Shown here: positions 6,746 to 9,834 of the stretch, one piece after another
Position numbering within the stretch: the first letter of the stretch is position 1
How the letters are laid out: each line of letters begins with the position of its first letter
Source of the DNA: Thermodesulfobacteriota bacterium
GTDB taxonomy: Bacteria > Desulfobacterota > Desulfocorpusculales > Desulfocorpusculum
Length of the DNA stretch: 9,834 nucleotides
Direction of reading: 5' to 3'
Assembly: GCA_028275295.1 (NCBI GenBank)
Contig: JAPWUY010000033.1
Span: 1 to 9,834 of the forward strand
The notes under the pieces: model-generated
The model's input: the letters and a program-made list of their open reading frames with translations, nothing else
The model's database searches: none
Told to the model about the DNA's origin: nothing
Position numbers and translations under genes: made by a program

Positions 6746-7591
6746 ATGGTAATAAGGATTTGGGGGACCAGGGGATCCATCGCCACGCCTGGTCCTGAGA
6801 CGGTCCGTTACGGTGGGAACACGACCTGTGTGGAGGTGAGACTTTCAGGGGGAAAAACCCTGATCCTCGATGCTGGCTCGGGTATAAGACCCCTCGGCAA
6901 CTCTCTCCTGTCCAAGGAGGAGTCCCCAGAGGTCTACCTGTTCATCACCCACATCCATTGGGATCACATCATGGGGTTCCCTTTCTTCGCCCCAATATAC
7001 AGGGAGGGCACTAGGATTTGGCTCGATGGTTGCAAGAGGGCCATGGAGGGTTTGAAACTCACCCTCAATAGGGGAATGGTCGACGGGGTATTTCCCGTGA
7101 GTTACGAGGGGCTCAGATCCAAGATAGAGGAGCTGGGGCAGTTGGGCACGGGGACTCTCTCCATAGGGGATGCAGTAATAGATGCCATAGAGCTCAACCA
7201 TCCCCAGGGAGGAATGGGATTCAGGATAAGGGAAGGGGGGAAGAGCCTCGTCTTCTTGACTGACAATGAGCTGGCAGCTTCCAGGAGCAATGGTCGTGCC
7301 TTTGGGGATTATGGTAGATTCTGCGAGGGTGTGGACCTATTGATCCATGATTCCCAATACCTGCCAGAGGAAATGGACGCGAAGAGGGGATGGGGACATT
7401 CGGATGTGATCTCGGCTGTGGAACTGGCCTTGAAGGCAGGTGTGGGGAGATTTCTCTTCACCCATCACGATCCCGAGAGGACAGATCTCCAGGTGGACAG
7501 GATGGTGGCCCTGGCCCGGGAATTTGCCTCGGCAGAAGGAGGCCACCTCCAGGTGGAGGGGGCCAGGGAGGGGATGATCATAGAACTTTGA
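6746..7591 (+). CDS. Metallo-beta-lactamase-fold hydrolase (COG1235-like)
   Basis: The protein has 281 residues, no signal peptide and a full MBL fold. The N-terminal IWGTRGS (5-11) and RYGGNTTCVEV are typical of the COG1235/RNase Z-like group. The metal motif is THIHWDH (68-74: His69, His71, Asp73, His74), with further candidates His152, Asp173 in LTDN, His218 in GHS, and His240/His241 in THHDP. This layout resembles RNase Z and related phosphodiesterases, but the exosite arm and the HEATF motif of true RNase Z are absent, so tRNA processing is unlikely. It starts 27 bases after the HD-GYP gene with GAGGGGG four bases before ATG, and is probably co-transcribed with it. A phosphodiester or cyclic-nucleotide substrate would suit the signalling context but is speculation. 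It converges on threonine synthase, with three bases between the stops. Confidence 0.85.
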   Translation: MVIRIWGTRGSIATPGPETVRYGGNTTCVEVRLSGGKTLILDAGSGIRPLGNSLLSKEESPEVYLFITHIHWDHIMGFPFFAPIYREGTRIWLDGCKRAMEGLKLTLNRGMVDGVFPVSYEGLRSKIEELGQLGTGTLSIGDAVIDAIELNHPQGGMGFRIREGGKSLVFLTDNELAASRSNGRAFGDYGRFCEGVDLLIHDSQYLPEEMDAKRGWGHSDVISAVELALKAGVGRFLFTHHDPERTDLQVDRMVALAREFASAEGGHLQVEGAREGMIIEL

Positions 7592-7594
7592 TGG

Positions 7595-8944
7595 TTACCT
7601 CAAGCTCATGAGGAGTTCCCTGAGCTCGCTGTAAGAGCCCTCTATCTTGAGCTCATGGGATGGTCTCTCATCTAGCCCCCTGAGGCTTTGGGGGAGCTCC
7701 ACCTCAACGCCCATTTCCTCCAGGACCTCTGGGAACTTGGCCGGGTGAGCGGTCTCTGTGGCAACAGCCAAGGTGTCCTCGCTCCTGTCCCAGAGATACC
7801 TCTTGAGGGCTGCCCATGCAACTGCTCCATGGGGTTCCAGGATGATCCCATACCTCTCATACGCCTCCTGTATGGTCAGCCTGGTCGTGTGGTCCGAGAT
7901 GGAGATGCCAACCGCATCCCTCCTGAGTGCATCCATATCTGGCATGCGAAGGATGTTCCCCTGTCTGTCTATGGAGCCTCCGTAAAGATGGAAAAGCCTC
8001 CTCAGATTGCTCGGATTCCCCACGTTCATTGCATTGGACAGGCAGGCCCTGGAGGGCTTTATGGGTTTGTAGATCCCCGTTTCCATGAAGGCCGGAAACT
8101 CGTCGTTTTCGTTGGTCGCCACAACTATTCGACTCACGGGTTTGCCCATGCGCATGGCCAAGAAGTCCGCTGTGACATTCCCGAAATTTCCCGAGGCCAC
8201 AGAATCCACAGGCCTGTCGTCCTTGGTCTCCGCTACGGAAAGGTAGGAGTAAAGGTGGTAACCCACCTGAGGGAGAAGTCTTCCCCAGTTTATGGAATTG
8301 GCCGATGTGAGGTTCAGGTGGCTCAATTCCCTGTCCTCGAAGGCCCTCATGACCAGGGCCTGGAGCTGATCGAACTTGGCTTCACAGGCCACTGCCACCA
8401 CATTTCCCCCCAAGGTGTTCATCTGTTTGGCCTGCCTCTGACTCACCTCCCGAGCTGGATAGAGGACCACCACTTTGAGGCCTTCTAGACCATGGAAGGC
8501 ATTGGCCACGGCACTCCCAGTATCTCCAGAGGTGGCGACCAGGATGATCCTCTGGTCGTTGCTCTCTCTGGCAAAGTACTGCATGGCTCTGGCCAGAAAT
8601 CTCGCAGCGAAGTCTTTGAAGGATGCGGTGGGTCCCTGATCCAGTCTCAAGAGGTATCTTCTACCCCAGACTCTCTCCACCGGGACGGGAAAGTCGTAAG
8701 CTTCCTTGGTGATCCTCCAAAGCTCCTCCTCCGGCATCTCTGGAACTAGAAATGGCCTCAGGGCCCTGAATGCTATCTCATGATAAGGCCTCCCTCTGAG
8801 CTCCCAAAGCTCCCCCAGACTTAGCCTGGGAATCTCCGTGGGCATGTAGAGCCCTCCATCTGGGGGTTGGCCCGTGAATATTGCCTCCCTGAAACTGACC
8901 GCTGGTGCTTTTCCGCCGGTGCTATAGTATCTTATGGGTTCCAT
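7595..8944 (-). CDS. thrC: Threonine synthase
   Basis: PLP-dependent enzyme that converts O-phosphohomoserine to threonine, the last step of threonine biosynthesis. The length of 449 residues fits. YYSTGG (6-11), AIFTGQPPDGGLYMP near residues 21-35, the PLP-lysine motif GPTASFKDF (104-112, Lys110) and the phosphate-binding loop TSGDTGSA (138-145) are diagnostic. HLNLTSANSINWGRLLPQ, at about 209-226, is also characteristic. ATG at 8944 (minus strand) is preceded by GGAGGAAGGTGA, a strong ribosome-binding region. No homoserine kinase or dehydrogenase gene is adjacent. It lies 45 bases after the adenylate cyclase gene in the same direction and is probably co-transcribed. It has no visible terminator before it meets the oppositely transcribed hydrolase gene. 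Confidence 0.96.
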   Translation of the reverse strand: MEPIRYYSTGGKAPAVSFREAIFTGQPPDGGLYMPTEIPRLSLGELWELRGRPYHEIAFRALRPFLVPEMPEEELWRITKEAYDFPVPVERVWGRRYLLRLDQGPTASFKDFAARFLARAMQYFARESNDQRIILVATSGDTGSAVANAFHGLEGLKVVVLYPAREVSQRQAKQMNTLGGNVVAVACEAKFDQLQALVMRAFEDRELSHLNLTSANSINWGRLLPQVGYHLYSYLSVAETKDDRPVDSVASGNFGNVTADFLAMRMGKPVSRIVVATNENDEFPAFMETGIYKPIKPSRACLSNAMNVGNPSNLRRLFHLYGGSIDRQGNILRMPDMDALRRDAVGISISDHTTRLTIQEAYERYGIILEPHGAVAWAALKRYLWDRSEDTLAVATETAHPAKFPEVLEEMGVEVELPQSLRGLDERPSHELKIEGSYSELRELLMSLR

Positions 8945-8989
8945 CTGAACTCACCTTCCTCCGAAAAGCTCGCCCCATCGACCTCAGTC

Positions 8990-9834
8990 TCAACCCTCAG
9001 GCCGTGCAGGAACAGTCACCACCTCGAACACGTGAATGGGTCTTTCCATGCCCTTGAAGTGCACATCTCCCATGTGTCTTACGGGCCACTTCCCCCCCAA
9101 AAGTTTTTCCGTGCTCTGGGAGATGAGGATCTGGCCCCCCTGTGACATGGCACAAAGCCTGCTTGCCACATTCACTTCCTGCCCTATGACAGTGTAATCG
9201 AATCTCTTTTCCGATCCCACGTTGCCCACGAACACCTTTCCGGACGATATGCCGGCCCCAAGGGAAAGGGAGCCCACTATGTAGTGCTTCTCTGACCACC
9301 TCCTCACCATTTCCGAGAAGGACCTCATCATGCCCAAGGCCGTAGCGAGGGCCAGGTAGGCGGGGTTTTCCACCTTCATGGGCGCCCCGAAGAAGGCCAT
9401 CACCGAATCGCCTATGAACTTGTCCAGGGTGCCATGGTGTCGGAAGACCTCCTCGCTCATTCGAGTGAAGTACTCGTTGAGGAAGGCCCTCACAAGCTCT
9501 GGCCCCATGTGCTGGACAGCTGCTGTGAATCCCCGGATGTCGGCGAAGAGGATGGTTATTTCCCTCATCTCCCCGACATCCATCCACTTGCTCCTGTCCT
9601 TGAGGAGGAGTCGGGCTACCTCTGGGGAGACATATCCCTCCAATATTGCCTTGAGCCTTGCCCGCTCCTGGGAGGCTTTGAGCAAGGAGGCGTTTCTTAT
9701 GGCAACCGCTGCGTGATTAGCATAGAGCATTAGGAGCCTGAGGTCGTGGTCCTGGAACTCTCTTCCCTCCTTGGTCAAGCTCACGTTGAGGACCCCCATC
9801 ACCTTTCCGCCGACCTGCAGTGGCACACACGCAG
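8990..9834 (-). CDS. GAF-class III adenylate cyclase, N-terminus cut by window end
   Basis: A partial gene: the frame is open through the window edge and the visible part starts inside a GAF domain (VPLQVGGKVMGVL, ending near AVAIRNASLL). A coiled-coil-like link and YVSPEVARLLL lead to a class III nucleotide cyclase domain. Counting from the GTG at 9826, the metal-binding aspartates are Asp96 (FADIRGF) and Asp140 (KFIGDSVMAFFG), with base-selecting Lys136, Thr212 (DYTVIG), and Asn219/Arg223 (VNVASR) of the transition-state pair. Lys plus Thr predicts cAMP synthesis and places it in the class IIIb, Thr-type group, whose studied members respond to bicarbonate. The true start and any further sensor domains lie beyond the window. 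It precedes thrC by 45 bases. Confidence 0.9.
   Translation of the reverse strand, partial: ACVPLQVGGKVMGVLNVSLTKEGREFQDHDLRLLMLYANHAAVAIRNASLLKASQERARLKAILEGYVSPEVARLLLKDRSKWMDVGEMREITILFADIRGFTAAVQHMGPELVRAFLNEYFTRMSEEVFRHHGTLDKFIGDSVMAFFGAPMKVENPAYLALATALGMMRSFSEMVRRWSEKHYIVGSLSLGAGISSGKVFVGNVGSEKRFDYTVIGQEVNVASRLCAMSQGGQILISQSTEKLLGGKWPVRHMGDVHFKGMERPIHVFEVVTVPARPEG

Noticed and set aside
7598..7613. CCTCA/TGAGG hairpin just inside the thrC 3' end
   Set aside because: Only a 5-bp stem with no T-run on either strand, so not a credible terminator.
7688..8488. 266-codon plus-strand open frame inside thrC
   Set aside because: Antisense to threonine synthase, with no recognisable family and no separate ribosome-binding evidence.

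Overview
This window is bacterial chromosomal DNA that is fairly GC-rich, densely coding and heavy in AGG/AGA (Arg) and ATA (Ile) codons. It contains no rRNA, tRNA, mobile element, CRISPR array or phage gene that I can recognise. The gene mix, the use of GTG/TTG starts and a strong sigma-54-type promoter match suggest an anaerobic member of the former Deltaproteobacteria (Desulfobacterota, Syntrophobacter-like). This is inference from codon style and gene families, not from a marker gene.

Layout. Bases 1-213 hold no confident gene, only a short hairpin and possibly the last codons of an upstream gene. From 214 to 7591 seven plus-strand genes lie head to tail: a long-chain-type acyl-CoA dehydrogenase, a DsbA-like thioredoxin-fold protein of the Rv2466c type, a DUF488 protein, an exported alkaline phosphatase, a divergent RlmJ-like methyltransferase homologue, an FHA-GAF-HD-GYP-zinc-ribbon signalling protein, and a metallo-beta-lactamase-fold hydrolase. 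The first five are overlapping or separated by no more than 23 bases, so they look like one translationally coupled operon. The only sizeable gap (64 bases, 4987-5050) sits before the HD-GYP gene and carries a near-perfect -24/-12 (sigma-54) promoter match. It probably marks a second transcription unit made of the HD-GYP protein and the metallo-hydrolase. Facing these genes on the minus strand are a GAF-class III adenylate cyclase (cut by the window end) and threonine synthase, likely co-transcribed in that order. The two gene sets converge at 7591/7595 with only three bases between stop codons and no visible terminator.

Function. The first five genes combine lipid oxidation, thiol chemistry, an uncharacterised DUF488 protein, phosphate release outside the cytoplasm and probable RNA modification. 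They do not form an obvious pathway. The right-hand half is signalling: a predicted c-di-GMP phosphodiesterase under a probable sigma-54 promoter, a metal hydrolase beside it, and a cAMP-forming cyclase on the opposite strand. I see no clearly new multi-gene system. The points most worth checking are the sigma-54 promoter, the altered catalytic motifs of the RlmJ-like protein, the zinc-ribbon-tailed HD-GYP protein with a His-to-Gln change in its metal site, and the Thr-type (class IIIb) cyclase.
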